Part shown: positions 43,740 to 53,562 of the stretch, piece after piece | Numbering within the stretch: position 1 is the stretch's first letter | Layout of the letters: every line of letters starts with the position of its first letter | From: Nemertoderma westbladi | Taxonomy: Eukaryota > Xenacoelomorpha > Nemertodermatida > Nemertodermatidae | Length of the DNA stretch: 64,000 nt | Direction: 5' to 3' | Assembly (NCBI GenBank): GCA_032718475.1 | Contig: JAUCBJ010006588.1 | Location: 1 to 64,000, forward strand | Program-made: the position numbers and the translations under genes | The notes under the pieces: generated by a model | The model's database searches: none | Told to the model about the DNA's origin: nothing | What the model saw: the letters and a program-made list of their open reading frames with translations, nothing else

Positions 43740-45022
43740 AGAGGTGAGGTCTCTATAGGGGTGCCTAGAACAGGCGGTGGCGGACTCGTGAGGGTCTGGG
43801 GGCACGTTAAATTCCGTGTATAGTGCAAGGGAGTTACTGAAGGCCCTCGTGTCTAGCGAACCATGAATCAACATGGTGCCGTGGTACCATCTAGTCGGCC
43901 TGTTGCCGTACTGCTAGTCCTGTACACAGTAGGGGTGGTGGCTTAGTGTGATCAGTAGTCTATGTGGTGTCTATGTGTCTATGTTTGGTATGTATGAGTT
44001 GACTAGACTCTTTACTGTCTCCGATCGGTTGCCAAAACGTGTCTTTTCCCAGGGTAGCACTATTGGAATGGAGGTGTTGCATCGGAATGGGCAGGATTCT
44101 GATGATTCTGTTGGTACTACTATTGGAATGGAGGTAGCACCTGGAATATCTGCTGCAAGGAGGGGATGGTGTTGTAGTGTGGTCCGAGTAAATGATACTC
44201 TGGAATCTGTGGTTTGTGTGTGGACGATCAGTGGCAGTTTGCTTGAGCTTTCTGATGCTGTGGGTACGTGGTATACGTGAGTGTATGTATGGCCACTGCG
44301 AGTGAGTATGGGAACCCTTGCCGGTTGGTCTAGACGCCGCTGGTATTAGTAGGACCATATCTTTACTGCGCCCCAACATACTTTGTGCACACAAAGTTAT
44401 TTTGCCCTGACGGCAAAATAAGGTACTCTCGACTCTTTTATCAGTCGATACAATTTTGTCCCCTCTGATTTTGTCACCGATTTGTCTTTCCTGATTATGT
44501 CTTCTGTGTGTGCATGGTATGTGTCCGATTTTGTGTTTACCATTGTGTACTTGATTTTGTGAGCATCTGTTGAGTACACGTGTACAGTGACTGGTAAGTG
44601 GTTACTTGTTCCTAGCTTTTGAGCTAGTCAGTATTGTTGCGGAACCGACTTCCCCTCAATACTGCTGGCGAGGCGGGTGAAAATGTGTCAAAATTCCATG
44701 TTGGGTAGTTCAAGCCCAATTGGGACAAGACTGTCGGTTTGGCTCAAGGGTGACCTTGATGCTCGATTGCTATCGACTGGTCCACCCGCCGGTTGACTCT
44801 CTGAGTTGGCTCAATGTACAGTCAGGCCACAGTAAGTTGACAGTAGCTGACCATCTGGCTACACGTGTGACGAGCTGTGCCGGTGTGATCAGGGGATTGA
44901 AAATTGAACCCGGGAAGCATCGGGCTACCCTCCGCCCCGGTCTGATAAAAAGGCCCCAAGGGTGGTGGGACAGCGTCTCGTGGGTGCGCCTCGGGGAGGA
45001 GCCCAGAAGGACGCAAGAGAAG
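43731..45022. mobile_element. unclassified 1.29-kb insertion in BEL-2
   Basis: BEL-1 is continuous here (about 10585-10605). In BEL-2 homology stops after GAGAGTCCATGG and resumes at AAGAGTTTTATAGTAAACGC. The inserted DNA contains an imperfect 70-bp direct repeat (ACTATTGGAATGGAGGT at 44061 and 44120). Its right end is GC-rich. No clear target duplication is visible and about 8 bases of target seem lost. No recognised protein is encoded. Confidence 0.7.
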
Positions 45023-45840
45023 AGTTTTATAGTAAACGCCCTCCTTGACTCCGGCAGCACAGGTATATTTATCGACAAAGAACTAGCCAAAGACATCTTT
45101 GCTGGACAACCCAAGTTCCGAACTAAGTTGAACCTTTCAGGAATTATGCAGGTTTGGAAATCCACTGTAGCTACAGATTACTATAGGCGCGTTGTCCACT
45201 CCCCAGGATGAACTAGGAGAACATAGCATAAGGTCAGTAAAAATGGTGGCGATAAAGAACTTTGCTACCAGCCAAGTGGAACCTTATAACTGGGATGAAG
45301 ATCATTTTACCCAGCAGCATGATATCCCTAGATTCAACACCGACTACCCAGGGGTACAGATATTGATTGGCCAAAATGCGCATGAGGCGCTTGAGACATT
45401 AGAAAAACGGCCTGCTCGACTGCAACCATTACAAACATACGCGGGAAGAACGAGAGTAGGTTGGTACTTCACTGGACCTTCCCGTAGAACACTGATGGAA
45501 AGACTCCCTCGAGAAAGGGTACATCCGGTGAGTGAATGGGAAGAAGAAATCGTGAGGGAGAAACCACAACTGAGGGAACACCATACTCCTCAGATAATGA
45601 CGATATTAACCAATTATATGACGAGGAAAATACAACTGATCTCCTCGCCGAAAGCCGGACTTGGTGTTTCCATCATCACTATTCCAGGACGAGGAAGAAA
45701 CCTGGAATTGTATTCGAAACACAACAACTCAATCGCCCAGTTGGTCGTTTATGTTTACTGGAAAGAGACCGAGAACTGTCCGGAAACTATGGAAGGCAAG
45801 ATACTCTTCCCACGACCACCTCCCTAATCCAACAAACATC
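45023..45840 (+). pseudogene. BEL-2 protease and deleted pol remnant
   Basis: Homology to BEL-1 resumes with the retropepsin active site (LLDSGSTGIFID, about 45040) and continues through the protease-RT linker to about 45655 (BEL-1 11250). About 30 bases then match BEL-1 13399-13428, after which the sequence jumps to BEL-1 about 14823, the end of integrase. About 2.1 kb and 1.4 kb are therefore missing, removing RT, RNase H and the integrase core. A one-base shift near 45185 also breaks the protease frame. It cannot replicate without help. Confidence 0.88.
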
Positions 45841-47589
45841 TAGGGACTCCCAATGTAACAACATACGGAGTGGGTGTTTGACTATATTATTTTATATTTG
45901 TTTTTATTATTTTTATATTTATGTTGGTATTATTATGTAATTTTATTATAATCGTTTTCTTTAATTAAATTTAGTAGAATGTTATTTTAGCGATTATTTA
46001 GTAGATTAGTGCAATATATACTCGTGTTTATTACTTAATTACTTAACATTATATATTTAGTGCAACGTCGAGAAATAATTCTTTTTCTCTTTCCTTACTG
46101 TCCGTATCATATTATAAATGCGTGACTACAGTAAGATGAAATGTCCGTACTTATTAAAGTACAATAAAGCTCCTACTATACTCAAGTATTATTGGTAAGT
46201 AGAGTATTAGGAATGCAAAGTTCAGATCCTCGTGTCTCGGCTAAACCAAGCTCTGGGTAGACCTTGGAAACGACTTGCCACTTCTCACTGGCATTGCTCC
46301 TTGCAATATTGCGCTCATACCGTATATTAAATAATACATATAGTAGCGTGATGTCCCTTTAACAGTAGCGTACAACGCAGATAAATCTGTTAAACCCTTT
46401 GACCATCTGTAATTCCAGTCGATTAAGATATCGCGGCACCCACCGATATACTTGAAAGACAAAATTCTAGAATCAGTGGTTAACGTCCCCAGACAAGTTC
46501 TGGAATAATTCGGTGCCCATCTTAAATATTAATTATTTAATATTTACAAAAATCTATTAAAACAAATGCTATAATAGAGTAAATGCATACAAATAAACTC
46601 TAAGGAGTTTGTAAACCAAGAAAATCTAGAAATCCAAAATCTGTTAAAATTCAGATCCTTTAAAATTCTAGTCGATTAAGAAGATATCGAAGCACTTACC
46701 GATACTCTTAAAAAGACAAATTTCCTAGAATTAAGGATCCTAGTCCCCAGACATGCTCTGGAATAAGATTGTGTCTATTTTAATACTAAATAATAAAATT
46801 TACGGGAATAAATTTAAATTCATATCCTCTCATGAATTTGATAAATTGTCATTTTATACAATTTATAACATTCCCAAAATTCCATTAATTAATAGATCAT
46901 GGGAGCGAAGATTCACCCTATTAAATATATTAGTGTGAGAGAATCTCCAATATATAGTCAATAGCCGATAAAATTCATAAAATCATGTATAAAGGGGAAT
47001 ATTGACAATTAAAGAATTACTATTAAATAGCATCCCAGATCTGTATGCATGAGAATTAACCTAATTCTACTGCTAGCTTTTCATAATATCACCATAGCAA
47101 CAACCACGCTAGAATTAGAAGCGAGTTAAAAGAACAATAGAAAGCTTTCCCCATTGAATAGCATGCGGAATAAATAGCACCCTGCTAGTATCCAGGGATA
47201 CATAATAATAACGTGGCATTCTGGAAGGCACTTGACTAACGGACAAATGGCCCGAATGTGTACAATTTGTGACAGTTGTGTGGAATTTGTGCATTTATAG
47301 GTGAATGTTACTACTAAAGTGTGTTTACAGTAGCGAGTCGCAGTTGTGAAAGTTGCCTTACCTCTGTAGCAAGAACCTGAAGTAATTCTGAGCCCTTGGG
47401 ACGGACAGTGGAGTGACTCACGCTGGTTGTTGTTGTCATTGTGTAGCTAGTACGTTGGCGAGAGACACAGCGGCGACAGTACACCAGCGCTGAGGAGCTT
47501 GCGCTGTCCGGGGGCATTGAGGGGGAGGCAGCGACGACCGCTAGCCTAAATATAATTAATTATAATATCGATAAACTCATATAGCAGCT
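45841..47589 (+). other. BEL-2 spacer between pol remnant and ORF3
   Basis: Homologous to 14987-16607. It keeps the duplicated structured module (46411-46510 and 46664-46765) with the CCAGA-N5-TCTGG hairpins. No coding frame is supported. Confidence 0.75.
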
Positions 47590-49286
47590 ATGACTGAGTT
47601 GATAGAAGATGATCTTGGTATCAGGGAGTGATATACCCTACCATTGCAAGCGTTTGTTGATAGTTTAATATGCGGAGACGCTAGTTAACCCACTACAGAG
47701 GACGATGGCCGTTATATCGAACCGCCAATGTTAAAGGAAAAGCTCACGCTTGAATTGGACTATAGAAGATTCACCGCTCGCTATATGCATTGTAATGGTA
47801 CGTATATGGACTTCTTAACTACTGGTCATCCTATCGATTTACACGATACGGACGATGTAGACCCCGAAAGGGAAATGGTTCTATTTAAATATCATACCCA
47901 GCAGAGTCGGAACAATAAACTGAGAATCGAACACAAAAATTCTATTCGAAACCAACTCGAAAGAGAAGATGTTGAAGAGCCGGATAAACGCAGTGACTTC
48001 AACGAATATTTGGAATTCTTGAGAGAAACATATCTCAATATAGCCAGTCAACAAAATCTCGAAACTCGATATCCTCAAGGTATACATCATGACCCTATGA
48101 TAGAACTCAAACGACTCTATTTCACTATGATGTATCTTACCGCCAATTGACCATTACTTGTTGTACCGGATAGCTTCGAACAGATAGAGGAATATTGTAA
48201 AACTGGAGAAAGATCACCCGCGTTTCCCCTACAAGACGTGCGTCTTTGGTATTATTGCGATGAATGCCCAAGACCCAACTAACAAACGGAAAGACATAAA
48301 CATCCGCGGAGACATTACGCTAAACACAGTTTTACTCGCTGTACTTACGGGAGTTTTGAGCGAAGCTTGTTCTACGTATCACCTACACGCGCTCGACTCA
48401 AACGATCCTTAAATAAACCGATGATCAGAGTATGATCAGAATACTCGGTCAGACCTCCTCATTCCCTGGTGAGACCTCAGACTCTTGATCCTTATAGTAT
48501 CACGGATCCTTCCGAACTGTACTCACTGTTCAAAGATCTAGTGTTACCCGAACAATTAATCGGTGGCACTCCAGTATTAGGCTCTCTAGATATTCGCCCA
48601 TCCTACCTAGCCGGATTGGGACACGGACATTTAATATCGCCGTTCAACCCGTATAATCGTCCCGGTTTAACCGCGATACAACCCGTCACCAAGGTGGAGG
48701 AGAGCATTGTACGAAATGCATTAGACGCCATTCGACAAAAGATCGGAAAAGGAACCTACGATTGTCAAGTCCAAGCGGTAAAATAATTAGCTTTACCTCA
48801 GTTTGATCGGGAAATCCAGAATCTCTAAGAAGATATCGAACTTGTACGACCCTACTCTCTGCAAGAGTTTTGGACGAATGCTTCCAACGACAAGCGGAGG
48901 AAAATCAGCTCGAGGTGAAGCATATTGATTCCGATAGAGCCCGAGAACACGTGTTGGAAAGAACCATCAAACCAAGGAAATTTCTCACTACTCACGGTCT
49001 GCCTACTGCTCTCGTGCAAACGACCCGTCAGGGACCAGTAAGAGCTGCTGTCTTGAAATGCACTCTAAAGGTTGTTCGACCTCGTTCCACTGAGGTTGAT
49101 ATTGATCAACCGGGTACCTCGACCGGCGGATACACCAACCGCAATCCTAAACCTTCTGATGCAATTGTATTGCACCCTTCACCCAGGAGCTATAGCCCTC
49201 CTAGTAAAGTGGCTCACCCCAAAGAGAAAAGGACTCTTGCTAGCCTCAAAAAACTTCGTAAACGCCATTCACGTAAGAAGGTCTAG
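47590..49286 (+). pseudogene. BEL-2 third ORF (broken)
   Basis: Starts at ATG 47590 in the same context as BEL-1 ORF3. It is broken by TGA at 47629 (codon 14), by further stops before 47728, at 48148-48150 and later, and by a frame change around 48790-48870. Open parts are 47728-48150 (140 codons), 48469-48786 (105) and 48870-49286 (138). The first matches the BEL-1 N-terminal segment (TARYMHCNGTYMDFLTTGHP) and the last its C-terminal tail (RTIKPRKFLT, QPGTSTGGYT, then a basic end). The centre differs from BEL-1: a CDEC...H...H cluster (about 48262-48330) replaces the BEL-1 zinc-knuckle region. It ends about 80 bp before the 3' LTR, as in BEL-1. Function unknown. Confidence 0.7.
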
Positions 49287-49364
49287 TAGTTTAGAGTATT
49301 TTTATATTTGAGAAACTGTGATTTTTTATATTTTATAGACTTAAATCCCATTTTCTGGGAGCGG

Positions 49365-50528
49365 TGTAAATGCTTTTGCGGACATAACAAGTCATTTTTC
49401 CTCGCAATGCGCAATGTAGATGCTTTAGCGGACATAACAAGTCACTTTGCCACAATGCGCATAATACTCTAAAAAGACTGGAGCTCAGATGACAACATCT
49501 GTCAGCTGATTTACTGTAAACGTGGAACCTCTTTGTTCTGCTCAGCCAATCAGAGCGATTTTCACTTTGTGTTGGACAAGGGCCTACAGAAACCCGCGCA
49601 ATGCATTACGGTCTTTGTTTACTATTTTCTGAGCAGCAGAACTGGCTTAGAATTTTCTGTACTTCTGTTTAGAAGTTTCAGACTTTGGCCTAGAACATCT
49701 GATGGCTTTGATTACAAGAACGTAAAACGATTAACTAAATCATACTTAATATCTGAATCACTGAAACACATCACACCGCAATTCAACTACATGTCATCCT
49801 GCATCACATGAAACACTGCATAAGTAACACATACTGATTGTTCACCGCATTATTTGCTTCTGTTATTAATTGGTGTTATGTTAATGTATATTGCTGATAT
49901 ATTTGGAGAATACCGATGAATAATCATAAAACCCCAATCTTCTTGATTACTGAAGGTAAGAGGGACCGGTTACCTGTAGCAACTGCGACTTACATTATAG
50001 TGGTTTTTAGTGTGAATTAAATGCTATTTCATAATCCCTACATGTGTCAGTTGCGATCCTCCTTATATATGATCAAATTCAGTGACGGTTGGCAGATCAG
50101 TGTGAAGTAGTGTGAAGTAGTGTGAAGTCGTGTGAAGTAGTGTGAAGGTTAATAAAGCATCTCCTAAAGAATGCGTTTTTACGAAACTCTTTGGCCATCT
50201 AGTTGTGATTAGTATAAGTCATAACTCTGTTTTATACTTAAAGCACCACGTCCTAAAGGAACTGTTAATATTTCCCCGAAAGTAAATATATTGTCAGAGA
50301 TTATATAGTAACGATCAATCGAATAATACAGTAGGTCTACACCGCAATCACTATCAAAGCATCCGAATCCAGTCTCCCTTAACTGTGGGTGAATGATCGC
50401 GCACAGACTGGCTTCGGCGGATGTAACTTCAGTACACTAAATAATTGTTATAGGCTAAAGTCGATTTATAAACTAGAAGACAACTAAAATTGGCAGGTTA
50501 AACTGCTAAAGGTCTAAAAGCGCGAACA
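49365..50528 (+). repeat. 3' LTR of BEL-2
   Basis: 1164 bp, TGTAAATGC to CGCGAACA. The first 50 bp (49365-49414) are tandemly repeated in variant form from 49415, as in the BEL-1 LTRs. It contains the GTGTGAAGTA repeats at 50099-50148. Confidence 0.92.
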
Positions 50529-51617
50529 GGCATTCCTGATGAAATTATTGCAGGAACCAGATCAGTATACGATGGTTTGACAACATTTGTGTCTACTGTA
50601 GACGGTGACACAGAACCATTTGAAGTGTTATGGGGCGTCCTCCAAGGAGACACACTTGCACCATTCTTGTCCATTATTGTGGTTGACTATGTTCTAAGCA
50701 TGTCCTTAGATCATCATAATGATGATGGGGTGATGATAACTCCACCCACTGGCTACAGAAGTCGAGGAAATCCTGCCAAGTACATACCTAACTGATCTAA
50801 ACTTTGCTGATGACTTAGAAGTACTCTCAGAATCATTAGAGGGAGCCCAACGGCTCCTCAGCTCATTAGAACATGCTGCTTCTAAAGTTGGTCTTTTTAT
50901 TAACTCCAGAAAGACCAAAATTTTGACAGTTAACTTTGAAAGTCCTCAGCAAGTCTCTGATCGGATGAGCATAAGCTCAAAGGATGGTATGCTTGAGCAT
51001 GTGGATGACTTATGTTACCTGGGATCATGGATCCGGAAGTCAGGTGAGGACCTTCGAATACGTAAGGGAAAGGCATGGGCAGACTTGAACAGGCTTTCCA
51101 GGATTTGGAAGTCACCGAGAATTAATTGGAAACTTAAGGTTCGATTATTTAGAGCAGCAGAAGTTCCAGTACTCCTCTATGGGAGTCCATGCTGGGCTCT
51201 AACTGCTGAGGACACCAAATCTCTGGATGGCACATTCACAAGAAGGCTACGCCAAGTTCATTGTGTCAAGTACAATGCATACATCTCCAACCAGACACTA
51301 TATAACATTGGAGGTGTCTCATTGGTTCCCCCAAGCTTGATACTAGAACAAAATCGCCTCCGCTTTGCAGGACATTGCTTTCGCCGTGAGGACCAGCCAG
51401 TGCATAATCTTGTACTTTGGCAGCCTCATGGAGTGAATAAGCATGGTGGACAGCCCATGACTTTCTTAAGACGCATCTTAAAGGACACTGGCCTTGAAGA
51501 TGCGGATGATCTAGCAAATGTCATGGGTGATAGGGAGTTGTGGCGGCGCAATTTTGTTGACAAACCGGCACAGCGTTCTTAAAAATTCAGCTGCAATGCA
51601 GATACTAGTAGTAGTAG
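50529..51617 (+). pseudogene. RTE-like LINE copy B, right part
   Basis: Resumes at the duplicated GGCAT and continues the LINE from the RT palm to its 3' end (copy A about 23110-24185). A 4-bp insertion near 50785 (GTACATACCTAAC) shifts the frame. The last 219 codons, 50923-51582, are open and carry the C-terminal RFAGHCFRRED and HGGQPMTFLRR blocks. The catalytic FADD lies at the damaged site. The element ends in GCTGCAATGCAG and a TAG trinucleotide tail (51605-51617). Confidence 0.92.
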
Positions 51618-52297
51618 TCATTAATGGGCGGCCGCGGCCTTTTAGATTGTAATGCAAAGTATGTTATATCCAAAGCCAATATGTAACATAAACTTTGAGT
51701 TATTGTTGTTATTGTTAAACATTATTGTTTAATTATAGGTCCCCATGCAGGTGACCTCCACGTTGAAGGTTTGGTGCTCTAACCATTCCGCTAATGGCAC
51801 AGGAAAAAGGTAGAACTGGAAATACTACGTGATACCTTGTATGTCCACAATTTACGTCGTCATGGCTTCCCATCTGTCATACCACCAGCACACACTTGGC
51901 TCAATCCTACTGTACTTGGCCGTCTTGCCTTACCCCTACCGTACAGTATATTGGATCACAGTGGCACACAGTGGCACAGTGGAGCACAGTGGCTTGACAG
52001 GTGGAAGGCCATGATGCGTAAATTGCGGACATATCAGGTATTATTTCCAGGTCTACGTTTTGCCTGTGCCGCCATCGGAATGGTTTCAGCGCCACACCTT
52101 CAACCTGGAGGTCACCAGTTCGCCAGGACGTCATTGCCTAATAATATAAAATTACGTATTACATGGGAAAAAAACATAGTTAAAATTTTTTTTGTAAATA
52201 TTATCTCGACCCTTTTTATTAACCTCGTTGAAGCTCGGTAAATATAATGCCTCGAGAATATCAGTGAAGAAAGTTGTACTTTTTTTTATTATATTTA
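51618..52297. other. unassigned sequence before the gypsy element
   Basis: No supported gene. TAGCGGAATGG on the minus strand (51793-51783) resembles a pol III A box, but no B box follows. A 134-codon frame (51837-52241) has no recognised product and ends in AT-rich sequence. Confidence 0.4.
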
Positions 52298-52469
52298 TGT
52301 AGTGACTGATTGACCCTTGTACACTGATTGACCCTTATGAATATTGTGTAACTCTTAGTTGTGTTATATAGCTATATAGGAAAGCAGTTTACAGGTGACG
52401 GTTTAGTTACAGTAACTTGTTTGATTGTATATGTTGTTCGACATTGATTATTATATGTGGCAGTCTACA
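52298..52469 (+). repeat. 5' LTR of gypsy element
   Basis: Short LTR, TG...CA ends, with a duplicated ACTGATTGACCCTT string near its start. Confidence 0.95.
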
Positions 52470-52470
52470 C

Positions 52471-52490
52471 TGGTGTCAGAAGTGGGATTC
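52471..52490 (+). promoter_or_regulatory. tRNA-Leu-type primer-binding site
   Basis: Starts one base after the 5' LTR with TGGTGTCAGAAGTGGG. This is complementary to the 3' end of animal tRNA-Leu(CAG), whose acceptor end reads CCCACTTCTGACA plus CCA. Reverse transcription would be primed here. Confidence 0.85.
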
Positions 52491-52545
52491 ATGATCAATA
52501 TCAATTTACCAGCCGAAGAACAAATTATCAACATTCACAACCAGA

Positions 52546-53562
52546 ATGGAAGACAATAAGCCAGACAAACTATTAATACAAACGCATTTTGAAGTTCCAC
52601 CAAAGTTAGCAAATGAGGACCGCGAATCTATCGAAAATTTCTTTCGCGATTTCCGCCTGGCTTGCACCGTAAATGGCTGGGTTGATCAAGAGGGAATTCG
52701 TCGTTTGCCTGCTTATGTTCCTTACAAGATTCGTGTTCTCTTGGATACCAGTCTTCCCACTTTCGATGACATCGAAGTAAATCTATATACAAAGCTATGG
52801 CCAGGAAATGCAATTAGATTTGCGATGCGACGAGCATTTAAAGCTAAACAACAGCCAGGCGAATCTGTTCTCGCTTATTATGCCTCTATTTCAGACATTT
52901 GTAAGAACGCATTTGCTGGTATTGCAGTAACCCATAGGAATAATTTAGCAGTTTCTGTCTTTGTTGCTGGTCTACGTGACGAATTGCGGGAGAAACTTAC
53001 CTTGAAGGATCCAGGAAATTTAGAGAGTGCCTTCTCTCTTGCGCGAAATGAGGAATTGAAGTCATCATATAAGCAATCTCCATCAATATCGTCTTCGTCT
53101 GTGGCAGATAATGAATACCTTAACTATGAAGATGAGGTTGATGCTGTTAGGTTTTCTGGCGCAAATGCTCAGATACGTGAGTCAATCCTCTGCTACTGTT
53201 GTCAAGGTCGTGGCCATATACAACGAGATTGTCCTTCAAAAACCCAACAACTAAAACAAGGCTATAGACCTCAGGCCACTGAGGGAATGCGGCAAAATAT
53301 GAGACCACCACGGTTTCAACAACCTCGTTATCAATATTTTCGAGCACCCCATATTCAACACTTCCAAAATCCAACAAATTATCGCGCTAGTGTTGCACCA
53401 GTTACAGAACAGGCATTTAATAATACGATGGAACAATCAATCAATGGTTTCCAGTACGCTCAAGATTATAACCAGTATCAACCAGCTACGACTGACGCTA
53501 ACTACATTTCGGATTCTATGCAACAATCTTCTGCGGTTGATTTAAACTTCCAACAACAGTGA
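52546..53562 (+). CDS. gypsy Gag
   Basis: A 338-codon frame from ATG 52546 to TGA 53560-53562. Gag assembles the particle and binds RNA. An N-terminal helical capsid-like region (about residues 20-175) contains a retrotransposon-Gag type segment (FFRDFRLACTVNGW; ESVLAYYASISDIC; FVAGLRDELREKL). A single CCHC knuckle CYCCQGRGHIQRDC lies at about 218-231. A Gln/Asn/Tyr-rich tail follows. The stop overlaps the first ATG of pol (TGATG), and pol is in the -1 frame, which suggests frameshifting or re-initiation. The frame is intact. Confidence 0.92.
   Translation: MEDNKPDKLLIQTHFEVPPKLANEDRESIENFFRDFRLACTVNGWVDQEGIRRLPAYVPYKIRVLLDTSLPTFDDIEVNLYTKLWPGNAIRFAMRRAFKAKQQPGESVLAYYASISDICKNAFAGIAVTHRNNLAVSVFVAGLRDELREKLTLKDPGNLESAFSLARNEELKSSYKQSPSISSSSVADNEYLNYEDEVDAVRFSGANAQIRESILCYCCQGRGHIQRDCPSKTQQLKQGYRPQATEGMRQNMRPPRFQQPRYQYFRAPHIQHFQNPTNYRASVAPVTEQAFNNTMEQSINGFQYAQDYNQYQPATTDANYISDSMQQSSAVDLNFQQQ

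Larger units (their letters stand above)
36640..50528 (+). mobile_element. BEL/Pao retrotransposon BEL-2, internally deleted
   Basis: A second member of the BEL-1 family, inserted in LINE copy B. GGCAT lies before the 5' LTR (36635-36639) and after the 3' LTR (50529-50533), and the LINE reads through when BEL-2 is removed. LTRs are 36640-37761 and 49365-50528. It keeps the leader, gag, protease and third ORF, but nearly all RT, RNase H and integrase sequence has been lost by deletions joined around 45655-45700. Added sequence: a 501-bp foldback/ribozyme insertion (38596-39096), a 962-bp tandem gag duplication and a 1.29-kb unclassified insertion (43731-45022). It is non-autonomous as it stands. 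Confidence 0.92.

Noticed and set aside
44770-45165. 131-codon minus-strand frame across the BEL-2 insertion boundary
   Set aside because: It spans a junction between foreign DNA and the antisense of the protease, so it cannot be an ancestral gene.
51829-52241. 134-codon frame as a gene
   Set aside because: No recognisable domain; it ends in AT-rich sequence and the region looks noncoding.
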